DNA of 64,000 bases from Labrenzia sp. CE80 (GCF_009650605.1 NZ_WAJT01000002.1:930001-994000), one strand, 5' to 3'; counted from the first letter of the stretch, positions 1 through 8,376 are shown. The notes: generated by a model not told the origin, from the sequence alone. Program-made: numbers and translations.

Positions 1-56
1 CCGCCGATGCGGATCAGGCCCCGGCTTTCAAAAAGCGCAAAATGAAGTTGGCTCAT
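1..56 (-). CDS. ygfZ: YgfZ/GcvT-like folate-binding protein, N-terminal fragment
   Basis: Only the first 18 or so codons are inside the window. The start reads MSQLHFALFESRGLIRIGG, which matches the N-terminus of alphaproteobacterial YgfZ proteins (a pattern like 'L.dRG.irv.G'). YgfZ is a tetrahydrofolate-binding relative of the glycine-cleavage T protein that helps maintain certain Fe-S enzymes. It is divergent from the dihydroorotase gene, an arrangement I recall from other Rhizobiales. The call rests on a short stretch of sequence plus context. Confidence 0.6.
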   Translation of the reverse strand, partial: MSQLHFALFESRGLIRIG

Positions 57-259
57 TGTCCGGATCCTTGCTTCTGTGTTCAGGGCGCGTGGGCCCACGT
101 TCAAAGTCGTCGTTGATACCTTGACATGCGACATAGGAGGCTTTGAGGGTGTGGGCAAGACTGGAGTGCGCTGAGCAGGGTCCAGGTCGGCACTGGTCCT
201 TGACCAATCATCCGCGTATAAGCCCGGCAATGATGCAGCGGCGAAGCGGGAGACATGCC

Positions 260-1594
260 TTGACCAAGACCTATGACGTGATCCTAAAGGGCGGAACAGT
301 GGTCAATCAGGATGGCGAGGGCCTCCGCGATGTCGCCATTCGAGGCGGCCGGATTGTCGAGCTGGGATCCTTCGATCCGTCGCAGGCTGGCGAGACCATT
401 GATTGTACTGGTCTTCATATTCTGCCTGGCGTAATCGACAGTCAGGTGCATTTCCGCGAGCCAGGCCTTGATCACAAGGAAGATCTCGAATCGGGTTCCC
501 GCGCTGCTGTCATGGGCGGTGTGACGTCTGTCTTCGAGATGCCGAACACCAATCCGCTGACCACATCGGAAGCAGCGCTTGCCGACAAGGTCAGCCGCGG
601 TCATCACCGCATGCACTGTGACTTTGCCTTCTGGGTTGGCGGCACGCGCGAAAACGTCAAGGACATCCCTGAGCTGGAGCGCCTTCCGGGCGCTGCTGGC
701 ATCAAGGTGTTCATGGGCTCCTCCACCGGCGACCTTCTGGTGGAAGATGATCAGGGTGTCCGCGACATTCTTTCGACCACCCGCCGCCGTGCCGCTTTCC
801 ATTCTGAAGATGAGTTCCGCCTGCGCGAGCGCCAAGGCGAGCGGATTGAAAACGATCCGCGCTCGCATCCGATCTGGCGCGATGAAATCGCAGCCCTGCA
901 ATGCACCCAGCGTCTGGTGAGCATTGCGCGCGAAGTCGGTGCAAAGATCCATATCCTGCATCTGTCGACGGCTAAAGAAGTCGACTACCTGCTCGATCAC
1001 AAGGATGTAGCCTCCATTGAGGTGACACCGCACCACCTGACCTTGACCGATGAGGCCTATGAGCGTCTTGGAACCCTGGTTCAGATGAACCCGCCAGTCC
1101 GCGCGCCGCATCATGGCGAACGGCTGTGGTGGGGTCTCGAGCAGGGCATTTTGGATATCTTCGGTTCGGATCATGCGCCGCATCTGTTGGATGAAAAGCA
1201 GAAGCCTTATCCGGCATCACCTTCCGGCATGACCGGTGTGCAGACGCTGGTGCCGATCATGCTGGACCACGTCAACGCCGGGCGCCTGTCGCTGGCCCGT
1301 TTCGTTGATATGACCTCCGCCGGTCCGGCGAGACTGTTCCAGATCGCGCTCAAGGGCCGGATTGCTGCCGGCTACGACGCCGATTTCACCATCGTCGACA
1401 TGAAACGGAAGCAGACTATCCAGAATGATTGGATCGCATCCAAGTGTGGCTGGACGCCTTACGACGGCAAGGAAGTCACCGGCTGGCCGGTCGGCACCAT
1501 CGTCCGCGGTCAAAAGGTGATGTGGGAAGCTGAAGTGACGACCCCGTCTCGCGGCGAAGTTGTCCTCTTCCAGGATGGTCTGCCGCGCGCCTGA
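260..1594 (+). CDS. pyrC: dihydroorotase-family cyclic amidohydrolase
   Basis: About 444 aa from a TTG start that places the usual N-terminus (LTKTYDVILKGG) first; a GGGAGA lies a few bases upstream. The protein has the class I dihydroorotase / allantoinase TIM-barrel layout: a small N-terminal beta domain, the metal motif near residues 60-64, a bridging lysine in 'GIKVFMGSS', HILHLS and TPHHLTL metal histidines and the catalytic aspartate in 'FGSDHAPH'. Dihydroorotase cyclises carbamoyl-aspartate in pyrimidine synthesis. Oddity: the first metal motif, normally DxHxH, reads D60-S-Q62-V-H64, so one metal histidine is glutamine. I recall the same QxH form in other alphaproteobacteria, so it may be a lineage trait rather than a defect. 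A GTG at 149 with a strong AGGAGG (135-140) could give a 37-residue N-terminal extension. Confidence 0.85.
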   Translation: MTKTYDVILKGGTVVNQDGEGLRDVAIRGGRIVELGSFDPSQAGETIDCTGLHILPGVIDSQVHFREPGLDHKEDLESGSRAAVMGGVTSVFEMPNTNPLTTSEAALADKVSRGHHRMHCDFAFWVGGTRENVKDIPELERLPGAAGIKVFMGSSTGDLLVEDDQGVRDILSTTRRRAAFHSEDEFRLRERQGERIENDPRSHPIWRDEIAALQCTQRLVSIAREVGAKIHILHLSTAKEVDYLLDHKDVASIEVTPHHLTLTDEAYERLGTLVQMNPPVRAPHHGERLWWGLEQGILDIFGSDHAPHLLDEKQKPYPASPSGMTGVQTLVPIMLDHVNAGRLSLARFVDMTSAGPARLFQIALKGRIAAGYDADFTIVDMKRKQTIQNDWIASKCGWTPYDGKEVTGWPVGTIVRGQKVMWEAEVTTPSRGEVVLFQDGLPRA

Positions 1595-1608
1595 TCGAAC
1601 AGCGTCGA

Positions 1609-1878
1609 TCATTCGTGAAAGGCGTCCCGCAAATCAGTGGGCGCCTTTTCTGTTTGCACCGCCCGCCCCCAGGGCACCTTGTTCCAGACTTTCTCGTGAA
1701 CGAAGAAAGCGAGAAAACCGCTCGCGGAAGCGCTTGAGGCCAGGGCAAGTGCCGAATACAGAGACCCAGTGTGCGGGTAGCTCAGGGCTGTCATGGTGAC
1801 CAGCCCGAGAAGCTGCCAGGTCAGCGCTTTCAAAAAGGTTCGCTTCGTCGTGTCCATCACGCCTATCGAGGTGTTCAT
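1609..1878 (-). CDS. DUF2061 small membrane protein
   Basis: About 89 aa from ATG 1878; an ATG at 1857 (MDTTKRTFLKAL) is equally possible, and neither has a good ribosome site. The pattern 'KALTWQLLGLVT', two hydrophobic stretches and 'FFVHEKVWNKVPWG' match the DUF2061 family (K.lsWR.lG ... HErvWn...WG). The family consists of two-helix inner-membrane proteins of unknown role. It is convergent with the dihydroorotase gene and shares its terminator region. The family call is good; function is unknown. Confidence 0.7.
   Translation of the reverse strand: MNTSIGVMDTTKRTFLKALTWQLLGLVTMTALSYPHTGSLYSALALASSASASGFLAFFVHEKVWNKVPWGRAVQTEKAPTDLRDAFHE
1618..1650 (+). terminator. probable intrinsic terminator after pyrC
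   Basis: Stem AAAGGCG (1618-1624) pairs with CGCCTTT (1642-1648), extended by three more pairs including a G-U, and is followed by TTTTC. It starts 23 bases after the dihydroorotase stop and overlaps the 3' end of the convergent DUF2061 gene. Confidence 0.55.
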
Positions 1879-1969
1879 GCCGGGTGGAAGGGGCTCTTCG
1901 CAATGCAAAAAGAGTGCGCCCGAACACCGTTTGATGGAAGTCTGTATCTTTTCAGCAAAAAATCCGAAT

Positions 1970-1981
1970 TGTAGATTTTAA
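1970..1981 (+). promoter_or_regulatory. 12-base repeat TGTAGATTTTAA, copy 1
   Basis: TGTAGATTTTAA ends 25 bases before the ATG of the XRE regulator. The identical 12-mer recurs at 2987-2998 before the next gene. This suggests a shared operator or promoter element, possibly bound by the XRE protein itself. Seen directly; role inferred. Confidence 0.35.
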
Positions 1982-2006
1982 TCATAAATCATGATAAAAA
2001 ACGCAG

Positions 2007-2852
2007 ATGGACAAACGTGATCGCTCAACCCTGTTTCGCGAGCGGCTGGCCGACGCCATGTCGCGCCAGGGCATGAGCCGTGCGGAAATGGCGCGGATCT
2101 GTGGCGTGGACCGCTCGACGATCGCTCAGCTCCTGGGAGAGGGCGATGCAAGGCTTCCCAACGCCCATCTGGCTGCCGAATGTGCATTGGCGCTTTCGGT
2201 CAGCGCCGACTGGCTTCTTGGTTTGTCTGAACGCAGTGAGACCGCTGCCGATCTTCTGGAAGCATCCTTCCGGGTGACCGAGGCCGAGCGCTCATTCGCC
2301 GATGCGAAGATTGATGAATGGCACCGAGAAGCGGCCGGCTACAAGATCCGCCACGTCCCGGCGACCCTTCCGGATATTCTCAAGACCGATGCGGTTTTCG
2401 AATTTGAATATGCCGCCTTCCGCGACCGCACGCCCGATCAGGCCATTTCGGCCATGCGCAGCCGTGCCGATTGGCTGCGGCGGCCTGGCTCCGACTACGA
2501 GATCTGCTGTTCCCGGGAACTGGTTGAATCCCTGGCGCGAGGTGAAGGCTATTGGCGCGGCTTGCCCGAAGCGGCGCGTGAAGAACAGATCGAGCATATG
2601 GCCCGCTGTTGCAGGGATCTGTATCCCTCGCTTCGTCTCTATCTCTATGACACCAAGGTTGTGTTCTCTGCACCGGTCACGATCTTCGGGCCACTGCTCG
2701 GTGTGATTTACATCGGTGGTCATTACATGGTGTTTCGTGAGAGTCGGCAGATCCGCGCCTTGACGGATCACTTCGATCAGTTGATCCGCGATTCCGACAC
2801 CGACGCCCGCTCCGCTGCCGAAGTGATCGAGAATATGGCTTCATTGCTTTAG
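2007..2852 (+). CDS. XRE-family transcriptional regulator
   Basis: 281 aa. Residues about 8-70 form a Cro/C1-type helix-turn-helix: 'MSRAEMARICGVDRSTIAQLL' holds helices 2 and 3, followed by a typical 'SADWLLGLSE' end. The remaining 210 residues are a soluble C-terminal domain resembling the effector or dimerisation part of similar alphaproteobacterial regulators (motifs 'CCRDLYPSLRLYLYD' and 'IFGPLLGVIYIGGHYMVF'), whose ligand I cannot name. The gene stands alone, upstream of the L,D-transpeptidase. A 12-base element shared with the next promoter suggests autoregulation and control of that neighbour, which is inference. Confidence 0.85.
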   Translation: MDKRDRSTLFRERLADAMSRQGMSRAEMARICGVDRSTIAQLLGEGDARLPNAHLAAECALALSVSADWLLGLSERSETAADLLEASFRVTEAERSFADAKIDEWHREAAGYKIRHVPATLPDILKTDAVFEFEYAAFRDRTPDQAISAMRSRADWLRRPGSDYEICCSRELVESLARGEGYWRGLPEAAREEQIEHMARCCRDLYPSLRLYLYDTKVVFSAPVTIFGPLLGVIYIGGHYMVFRESRQIRALTDHFDQLIRDSDTDARSAAEVIENMASLL

Positions 2853-2986
2853 AGGGTTCGTTAAGGATCTTGGATCGCTCATCAAACTGTGATCGCGAAC
2901 ACAGCGGCCTTGCGCTATCGTGCATATTGTCGATGCAAATCGGCTCAAACGTTTCGGTAACCTTGTTCCATAACGTAAAATACACC

Positions 2987-2998
2987 TGTAGATTTTAA
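2987..2998 (+). promoter_or_regulatory. 12-base repeat TGTAGATTTTAA, copy 2
   Basis: Identical to the element at 1970-1981, 46 bases before the ATG of the L,D-transpeptidase gene and on the same strand. It is a candidate shared operator or promoter box. Confidence 0.35.
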
Positions 2999-3044
2999 GT
3001 TTCTGTTTGAGCTTTTGAAGAGTGCTGCGTAGGGGGCTCCTGCT

Positions 3045-4289
3045 ATGAATGTCAGTTTAGAGACTCGTGAGACCGCTATTTTCGGTCTTCGCCAATTTGC
3101 GCCCATCAAGGGAATTGCTGTCGCCCTGGGCGTGTTTGCCGCTGTGGCCGGGCCTGCAACGGCGCGTGACAATCAGGCATCGGAAGGCGAAAAGGCTGCG
3201 GCGGAAGCGCCTTTGCAGATGCTGGTTTCGCTCGATGAGCAGAAGATTGATGTCTATCGCGGGACCGAGCTGCTTCAGAGCGCTCCTATCTCTTCGGGAA
3301 AACCCGGCAACAGCACACCCACCGGCGTGTTCTCCATTCTGGAAAAGCGCCGCAAGCATTTTTCCAACCTCTACAACAATGCGCCGATGCCCTTTATGCA
3401 GCGCCTGACATGGTCAGGCATTGCCCTGCATCAGGGACGTCTGCCCGGATATCCAGCCTCACACGGCTGCATCCGGATGCCGCGTGATTTCGCCAAGGAC
3501 CTCTTCGGCCAGACAGAGCGCGGCATGCATGTCGTCGTCACTCGCGGTCAGGCTGCTCCTGAACTCATCCGCCATGATGTGTTGCCACAGCCTCTTCCTG
3601 CAGCAACGACGCTGGCAAGCTTGTCGTCGAAGACGATCGCTGCCGATCCCGCGCTGCGTGGATCGCTTGTAACCGCCTCCATTCAGCCCGAGCTGAACGC
3701 GGCGGCTGCTAAAAATCCGAAGTTCGATCAGCCACTGCGCATGATCGTCACGCCGAAGAAGTCAGAAAACCAGACGCGGACCCTGCAACGCCTGCTGAAC
3801 CAGATGGGCTTCAACGCCGGTCCGGTTGACGGTGTGATGGGCCGCAAGACCCGTGCGGCGATTGCCCTCTATCAGGAAGGTGCCGAGCGCCCGGTGACCG
3901 GCAAGATCACTGACAGTCTGATCCGCGACATTCACGCGGCTGCCGGTTATGAAAAGCCGCAGAATGCGACCCTTCGTATCCGCCGCAAGTTCAAGGACAT
4001 CTACGAGGCGCCTGTGACGCTCTCGGATATCGATGCGCCGATCGGCACGCATGTCTTCACCGCGCTTGGGTTTGAGCAGGGTGCAGGTTCGGTCGACTGG
4101 ATGGCAGTCCCGGCAGAAGGCGAAAGTCATGGTACGCCGCGCGACGCGCTCGATCGTCTGACACTGCCGGCAAAAGTCCAGCGTGAAGTCAGCGAGATGT
4201 TGACGCCGGGGACCTCCCTGATCATCACCGATCGCAGCTTTGCCCGGAACACAGGGCTTGGCACCGACTTTGTCGTCGTAACGCGGTAA
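3045..4289 (+). CDS. L,D-transpeptidase with peptidoglycan-binding domain
   Basis: 414 aa, well-placed AGGGGG ribosome site. The N-terminus has a hydrophobic segment (about residues 24-40, ending in GPATARD) consistent with a Sec signal. The YkuD catalytic domain spans roughly residues 55-180 and carries the signature histidine in 'GIALHQG' and the active-site cysteine in 'SHGCIRMP'. A PG_binding_1 domain follows at about 245-300 ('LLNQMGFNAGPVDGVMG'). Such enzymes make 3-3 crosslinks in peptidoglycan or attach outer-membrane proteins to it, in the periplasm. The C-terminal 100 residues are unassigned. Function is clear at family level; the exact reaction is not. Confidence 0.9.
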   Translation: MNVSLETRETAIFGLRQFAPIKGIAVALGVFAAVAGPATARDNQASEGEKAAAEAPLQMLVSLDEQKIDVYRGTELLQSAPISSGKPGNSTPTGVFSILEKRRKHFSNLYNNAPMPFMQRLTWSGIALHQGRLPGYPASHGCIRMPRDFAKDLFGQTERGMHVVVTRGQAAPELIRHDVLPQPLPAATTLASLSSKTIAADPALRGSLVTASIQPELNAAAAKNPKFDQPLRMIVTPKKSENQTRTLQRLLNQMGFNAGPVDGVMGRKTRAAIALYQEGAERPVTGKITDSLIRDIHAAAGYEKPQNATLRIRRKFKDIYEAPVTLSDIDAPIGTHVFTALGFEQGAGSVDWMAVPAEGESHGTPRDALDRLTLPAKVQREVSEMLTPGTSLIITDRSFARNTGLGTDFVVVTR

Positions 4290-4316
4290 GATCTTCCAAC
4301 GACGTGCTTTTGAATG

Positions 4317-4345
4317 GCCTCCGCCCTTGGCGGGGGCTTTTTTGT
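4317..4345 (+). terminator. intrinsic terminator after L,D-transpeptidase
   Basis: GCCTCCGCC (4317-4325) pairs with GGCGGGGGC (4329-4337), one G-U pair, followed by six T. Confidence 0.85.
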
Positions 4346-4373
4346 TTAACGAAGAATGCAGCCGGCTGACCTA

Positions 4374-4391
4374 TCGTCACCAAACTGTCGT
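4374..4391 (+). promoter_or_regulatory. candidate Pho box upstream of btaA
   Basis: TCGTCAC-CAAA-CTGTCGT is a 7-4-7 direct repeat matching the PhoB site CTGTCAT-N4-CTGTCAT at most positions. A TATCGG element starts exactly 10 bases downstream (4402), the usual -10 spacing for PhoB-activated promoters. It shares GTCAYMAAACTG with the boxes before both pstS genes. The box ends 55 bases before the btaA ATG. Confidence 0.65.
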
Positions 4392-4446
4392 CAGACTCCC
4401 GTATCGGAACTGAACTCCATAGCAAGGTCAGATCCGGGAGAAGGCC

Positions 4447-5709
4447 ATGTCCTCCAGTACGCTGAATGCATCCAAGGCCCGTTTGAAGAATGCGGTCCAT
4501 CGCTCCAGCGCGACATCCAAGGAGGGCTTTCTCGAACGGCTCTTTACATTCGCCTTCAAGGGCCTCGTCTATCCGCAGATCTGGGAAGATCCGGACGTGG
4601 ACATGCAGGCGCTGAAGCTGACGCCCGAGTCCCGGATGGTCGCAATTGCGTCCGGCGGCTGCAACGTCATGTCCTATCTCACCGCAAATCCGGCCGAGAT
4701 CACGGCTGTTGATCTCAACCGCGCCCATGTGGCGCTCGGGCGGCTGAAGCTGCTCGCGGCCAAACGCCTGCCCAACTACGATACGTTCTATCGCTTCTTT
4801 GGCGAGGCCGACGAGAAAGCCAACATCGCAACCTATGAGCGCTTCTTGCGCGAAGAGCTGGATGCAGAGTCCCGTTCTTACTGGGAGGGCCGCGATATTG
4901 CAGGCTGGGGCCGCAAGCGCATCACCCTGTTCTCGCGTGACCTCTACCATCATGGTCTGCTGGGCTATTGCATAGGTGTCGGGCATTTCGTTGCGAAGCT
5001 CTACGGCATCGACCCCAGGCATATGGTCCGCGCGCGCTCGATGGATGAGCAGCGCAGCTTCTTTGATACCGCGCTGGCACCGCTTTTCGACAAGCGTCTT
5101 GTACGCTGGGCGACTTCCAAGAAGATGTCGCTCTACGGGCTGGGCATTCCGCCTGCGCAATATGAAGCGCTCGTTTCTGCTAGCGCCGAAGGGGACATGT
5201 CTTCCGTCCTGCGTCAGCGCCTGGAAAAGCTCGCCTGTGACTTTTCAATCAATGACAACTATTTCGCATGGCAGGCTTTCAGCCGCGGATATGCGCCTCA
5301 GGAAGGCGAATCCACTGGCGATGCCGGTCCACTGCCGCCCTACCTGAAGCGAGAGCATTTCGAGGCGATTAAGACGCGTTCGAACCGGGTCCGTGTCCTC
5401 AACCGGAACTTCACCGAGCACCTGCAAGGCGAGGCGGAAGACAGTCTTGATGCCTATGTTCTGCTGGATGCGCAGGACTGGATGACAGACTCTCAGCTCA
5501 ATGCCCTTTGGAGCGAAATCACGCGAACCGCACGTCCGGGCGCGAGGGTTATTTTCCGCACTGCTGCTGAACCAACCTTGTTGCCAGGGCGCGTTGTTGA
5601 CGAGACACTCGACCGTTGGAGCTACAGGGAAGAGGAAAGTCTTCGCCTTGGCCAACAGGATCGCTCGTCCATCTACGGCGGCTTCCACCTGTACGTCTAC
5701 AACGGATAA
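4447..5709 (+). CDS. btaA: BtaA, SAM:diacylglycerol 3-amino-3-carboxypropyltransferase
   Basis: 420 aa, DUF3419/BtaA family length. BtaA transfers the 3-amino-3-carboxypropyl group of S-adenosylmethionine to diacylglycerol, giving diacylglyceryl-homoserine, the first step of DGTS betaine-lipid synthesis at the inner membrane. The sequence shows 'YPQIWEDPDVDMQAL', the SAM-binding 'MVAIASGGCNVMSYL', 'VDLNRAHVALGRLKL', and a C-terminal half with a second methyltransferase-like pattern ('ARPGARVIFRTAAEPTL'), as in the family. Ribosome site GGGAGAAGG. btaB follows after 5 bases, so the two form an operon. A Pho box precedes it, in line with known PhoB control of betaine-lipid synthesis in Sinorhizobium. 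Confidence 0.93.
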   Translation: MSSSTLNASKARLKNAVHRSSATSKEGFLERLFTFAFKGLVYPQIWEDPDVDMQALKLTPESRMVAIASGGCNVMSYLTANPAEITAVDLNRAHVALGRLKLLAAKRLPNYDTFYRFFGEADEKANIATYERFLREELDAESRSYWEGRDIAGWGRKRITLFSRDLYHHGLLGYCIGVGHFVAKLYGIDPRHMVRARSMDEQRSFFDTALAPLFDKRLVRWATSKKMSLYGLGIPPAQYEALVSASAEGDMSSVLRQRLEKLACDFSINDNYFAWQAFSRGYAPQEGESTGDAGPLPPYLKREHFEAIKTRSNRVRVLNRNFTEHLQGEAEDSLDAYVLLDAQDWMTDSQLNALWSEITRTARPGARVIFRTAAEPTLLPGRVVDETLDRWSYREEESLRLGQQDRSSIYGGFHLYVYNG

Positions 5710-5714
5710 CAACG

Positions 5715-6398
5715 ATGTCAGCGACCGCGGAAACTGCACAGCTTATGGACGCGGTCTACCGGAACCAGCGCCACGTCTACGATTTGACCCGAAAATATTA
5801 TCTGCTGGGCCGGGATCTGTTGATCGATCGTATGGAGCCGCCTTTTGGCGCCAATGTCCTGGAGCTTGGGTGTGGCACCGGTCGCAACCTCATAGAAGCA
5901 GCGACCCGTTTTCCCAACGCGCATTTTTATGGGGTCGACATTTCGCAGGAGATGCTGGACACGGCGCAGCGTAATATCGACAAGGCATGCCTGTCCAATC
6001 GGATTCGACTTGCTCGTGGTGACGCCTCGGACCCGGCTGCCGCAGACCCCTTCAGGATCACGTCCTTTGAACGGGTTTTCTACTCCTACACGCTGTCGAT
6101 GATTCCGGTTTGGCGCGAGGCTTTGCAGGCCGGGGCTGCTCGATTGGCGCCTGGTGGCCGTATTTCCGTGGTCGATTTTGGCCAACAAGAGAGACTTCCG
6201 GCCTCCTTCAGGGCTCTGCTCTTTGCCTGGCTTCGCAGGTTTCATGTAACGCCGCGCGCCGAGCTCGAAACTGTCCTTGCGGAAATCGCCGAGGAGACCG
6301 GTCGGAGCCAGTCATTCACACCGCTCTACCGAGGTTACGCCCACTACGCGGAAATAGGTCCTTCGCCGGAAGGCCTCTACTCGCCCGCGACAAAATAG
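5715..6398 (+). CDS. btaB: BtaB, N-methyltransferase for betaine lipid DGTS
   Basis: 227 aa from ATG 5715, 5 bases after btaA stops. A class I SAM methyltransferase fold with motif I 'VLELGCGTGRNL' and acidic 'YGVDISQEML'. Next to btaA, its role is three successive methylations of diacylglyceryl-homoserine to DGTS. The N-terminal 'VYRNQRHVYDLTRKYYLLGRD' agrees with the BtaB family. The last 22 bases overlap the 3' end of the convergent periplasmic-protein gene. The assignment depends partly on context, since the fold is common, but the btaA-btaB pair makes it firm. Confidence 0.92.
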   Translation: MSATAETAQLMDAVYRNQRHVYDLTRKYYLLGRDLLIDRMEPPFGANVLELGCGTGRNLIEAATRFPNAHFYGVDISQEMLDTAQRNIDKACLSNRIRLARGDASDPAAADPFRITSFERVFYSYTLSMIPVWREALQAGAARLAPGGRISVVDFGQQERLPASFRALLFAWLRRFHVTPRAELETVLAEIAEETGRSQSFTPLYRGYAHYAEIGPSPEGLYSPATK

Positions 6399-7057
6399 TG
6401 AAGCGTACCGTCCTTGCCGATCCCGACGCGATAAAACAGCCAGACGCCGAAAGCTTCCATTTCGGCAAAATCGGCAGCGGTCACGATCCTGTACATCTCG
6501 ACCTTCTGGTCTGCGGTCAGGGCGTGAAACGGATATCGCGCGAAATAGGGCCAGATGTACATTTCCTGGGCCGTGCCGACGTCAGCATGAAGAAACCCTG
6601 CATCAAGGGTGTCGGCGAGAATGGCGAGGATCTCGAGACCGTCAGGGTCCCCGGAACTTTCTTTGAGAAATTCGATCGGGTCACCGATCTCGATCAGGGA
6701 AAGGGTCGGTGGAACCTCATTGCTCTCCAGGACCATGCGGAGTCGTTCGATATCTCCGGAGATTGCGGCGTCCAGCAGCTGGGAGCGCATGCGAGCGACA
6801 GGTGTGGGCAGAAGGCTCGGGTCGTAAAGAACTTCCGGCAACGGGTAGGTGTCAGCTGGCGCAGGTTCTTCGTGTGTCACCTTGTCGTCGGCGCTTGGGT
6901 CTTGTTGCGCCGTGAGCGAATCTTCGGCCGGAATTGTTCCGGTTGCCGGTGCCTCCATCGGTGTAATCCGGATGGTGTCGGTGCGCACCGTCTTGGCTAT
7001 GGCCGGCGTTCCGGCAAGGCTTGCCGCGACCGCAAGCAGAAACAATCGTTTGGACAT
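6377..7057 (-). CDS. exported protein of unknown function
   Basis: 226 aa from ATG 7057, chosen because it places a clean Sec signal at the N-terminus (MSKRLFLLAVAASLAGTPA, cleavage near AIA-K). A low-complexity acidic and proline-rich stretch (about 25-75) is followed by a helical region ('LLDAAISGDIERLRMVLESN') resembling an ankyrin-like repeat unit, then a tyrosine- and tryptophan-rich C-terminus ('MYIWPYFARYPF'). I recognise the type as a conserved Rhizobiales periplasmic protein but know no function. It overlaps the btaB 3' end tail to tail. Confidence 0.75.
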   Translation of the reverse strand: MSKRLFLLAVAASLAGTPAIAKTVRTDTIRITPMEAPATGTIPAEDSLTAQQDPSADDKVTHEEPAPADTYPLPEVLYDPSLLPTPVARMRSQLLDAAISGDIERLRMVLESNEVPPTLSLIEIGDPIEFLKESSGDPDGLEILAILADTLDAGFLHADVGTAQEMYIWPYFARYPFHALTADQKVEMYRIVTAADFAEMEAFGVWLFYRVGIGKDGTLHYFVAGE

Positions 7058-7212
7058 ACGCCATACCCCTGGCTGCCGGAATCGACAGGCTTTGCATACA
7101 CGCAAAGTGGGGTCTCTGACCACCGTCAAGGCAATTTGCCGGAGACCTTGCGCAGGGCGGCAACCGGCTGTATCGCACAGGTGGGAGCAGAACCGTTGAG
7201 GAAACTGGCCGC

Positions 7213-7851
7213 GTGAGCGTATTTGGATTTATTGCCCTTGGTGTGGCTATTGGCCTGATCACGAGTGCCCCCGTCGGTCCCGTCAACATCATGACCATAC
7301 GTCATGCGGTTCAACGCGGCGCGCGCGAGGGAATTCTCGTCGGGCTTGGCGCTGTCCTGGCAGATACCATCTATGCGGCTGTTGCCGTGTTTGGCGTTTC
7401 GGCCGTGACTCAATTCATCGAGGGGCAGGTGGATCTGATCAAGCTGGTCGGCGGAACGCTGCTGATCGCTTTCGGATTGAAGATCCTGCGCACCCACCCC
7501 CATCTTGAAACCGAGCCTGGAAATGGTGCGGCAGGTCTTTGGGCCGATGCCACGGCGGCATTTTTAATGACGCTGACAAATCCCGGTGCTGTTCTCGGAT
7601 TCATTGCAATCATCGGCGGGCTCGGCAGCTGGCGGCCGGAGCATGGCAATCACATCGGCGCGCTCGCGCTGGTATCCGGCGTCGCTATGGGGGCGTTGTT
7701 GTGGTGGACGTTGGTATCTGCCGCGGTTCATCGCTTCAGTGGCCAGATCAATGACCGCTGGCTGGAAAACGCCAACAGGATTGCCGGAACCGTTCTGGTT
7801 CTTTTCGGGCTCGCTGTCTTTACAGACCTGGCCCTGACAATCTTGTTCTGA
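7213..7851 (+). CDS. LysE/RhtB-family amino-acid exporter
   Basis: 212 aa from GTG. The opening 'GLITSAPVGPVNIMTIRHA' is the LysE/RhtB signature, and six hydrophobic segments can be drawn along the protein, as in the family. These inner-membrane proteins export amino acids or related metabolites; the substrate cannot be inferred here. The gene is monocistronic, divergent from the exported-protein gene, with about 155 bases of shared upstream region. Confidence 0.85.
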   Translation: MSVFGFIALGVAIGLITSAPVGPVNIMTIRHAVQRGAREGILVGLGAVLADTIYAAVAVFGVSAVTQFIEGQVDLIKLVGGTLLIAFGLKILRTHPHLETEPGNGAAGLWADATAAFLMTLTNPGAVLGFIAIIGGLGSWRPEHGNHIGALALVSGVAMGALLWWTLVSAAVHRFSGQINDRWLENANRIAGTVLVLFGLAVFTDLALTILF

Positions 7852-7911
7852 ATGGGAAATGCAGGAATAGGCGGAACGGCTCGGCAGCCGCCCCGTGAGG
7901 CGTTGGTCGTT

Positions 7912-8184
7912 CTACTGTAGAATGCGATTGACCGTGTAGTCACCGCGCTGGATGCGGTCAGGCAGACCTTCGGCCAGCTTTGCGACGGCATCTTCGCCAT
8001 AGGTGGTGACAAGGTCGGCAAGGGCGGTGAACATGGCCGCATGTGCGACAGCGTCGGCGTCGACGCCGCATGCGATTGCTTCGGCCCAGGCGTCCGAAAT
8101 GAAGCCTAGAGCTGCACGCCTGATGTCTTCATCCTCGGCGAACTCAGCTTCCATTGCCGCATCTGTGAAATCGTCGTTAGTCAT
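7912..8184 (-). CDS. small acidic conserved hypothetical protein
   Basis: 90 aa, very acidic N-terminus (TNDDFTDAAMEAEFAEDED) followed by two amphipathic helices. No signal peptide or membrane segment. It looks cytosolic and helical. I do not recognise a named family, though its codon use matches its neighbours and the ORF has a clean ATG. The 190 bases upstream are AT-rich and contain TTAA-N7-GTAA (8339-8353), one mismatch from a CtrA site, too weak to claim. Confidence 0.65.
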   Translation of the reverse strand: MTNDDFTDAAMEAEFAEDEDIRRAALGFISDAWAEAIACGVDADAVAHAAMFTALADLVTTYGEDAVAKLAEGLPDRIQRGDYTVNRILQ

Positions 8185-8376
8185 TCGTTCCCTTACTGGT
8201 TCTGAACAGCCGCGGATCTTGCCGCCCGTCGGATGTGGCCCCCGAATCTCTTGATAAAAATCCTAACACGGCAAACCCAGCCGATAACCAACTGTGAACG
8301 CAAACTTAACAACCACCCACAAATTAGATAGGAAAGGTTAACCAAGTGGTAATAAGTGCCGCAGCGGCGTCAATTG

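Noticed and set aside
2876..2893. CGCTCAT-CAAA-CTGTGAT resembling a Pho box before the L,D-transpeptidase
   Set aside because: It matches the consensus at many positions, but no TAT element follows at 10 or 11 bases and it is 151 bases from the gene.
4225..5160. 311-codon minus-strand frame
   Set aside because: Lies over btaA and the transpeptidase end; translation has no recognisable domain.
6110..7216. 368-codon plus-strand frame
   Set aside because: Antisense to the exported-protein gene; Arg- and Gly-rich composition typical of a shadow frame.
8339..8353. CtrA site TTAA-N7-GTAA
   Set aside because: One mismatch in an AT-rich stretch and no cell-cycle gene beside it.
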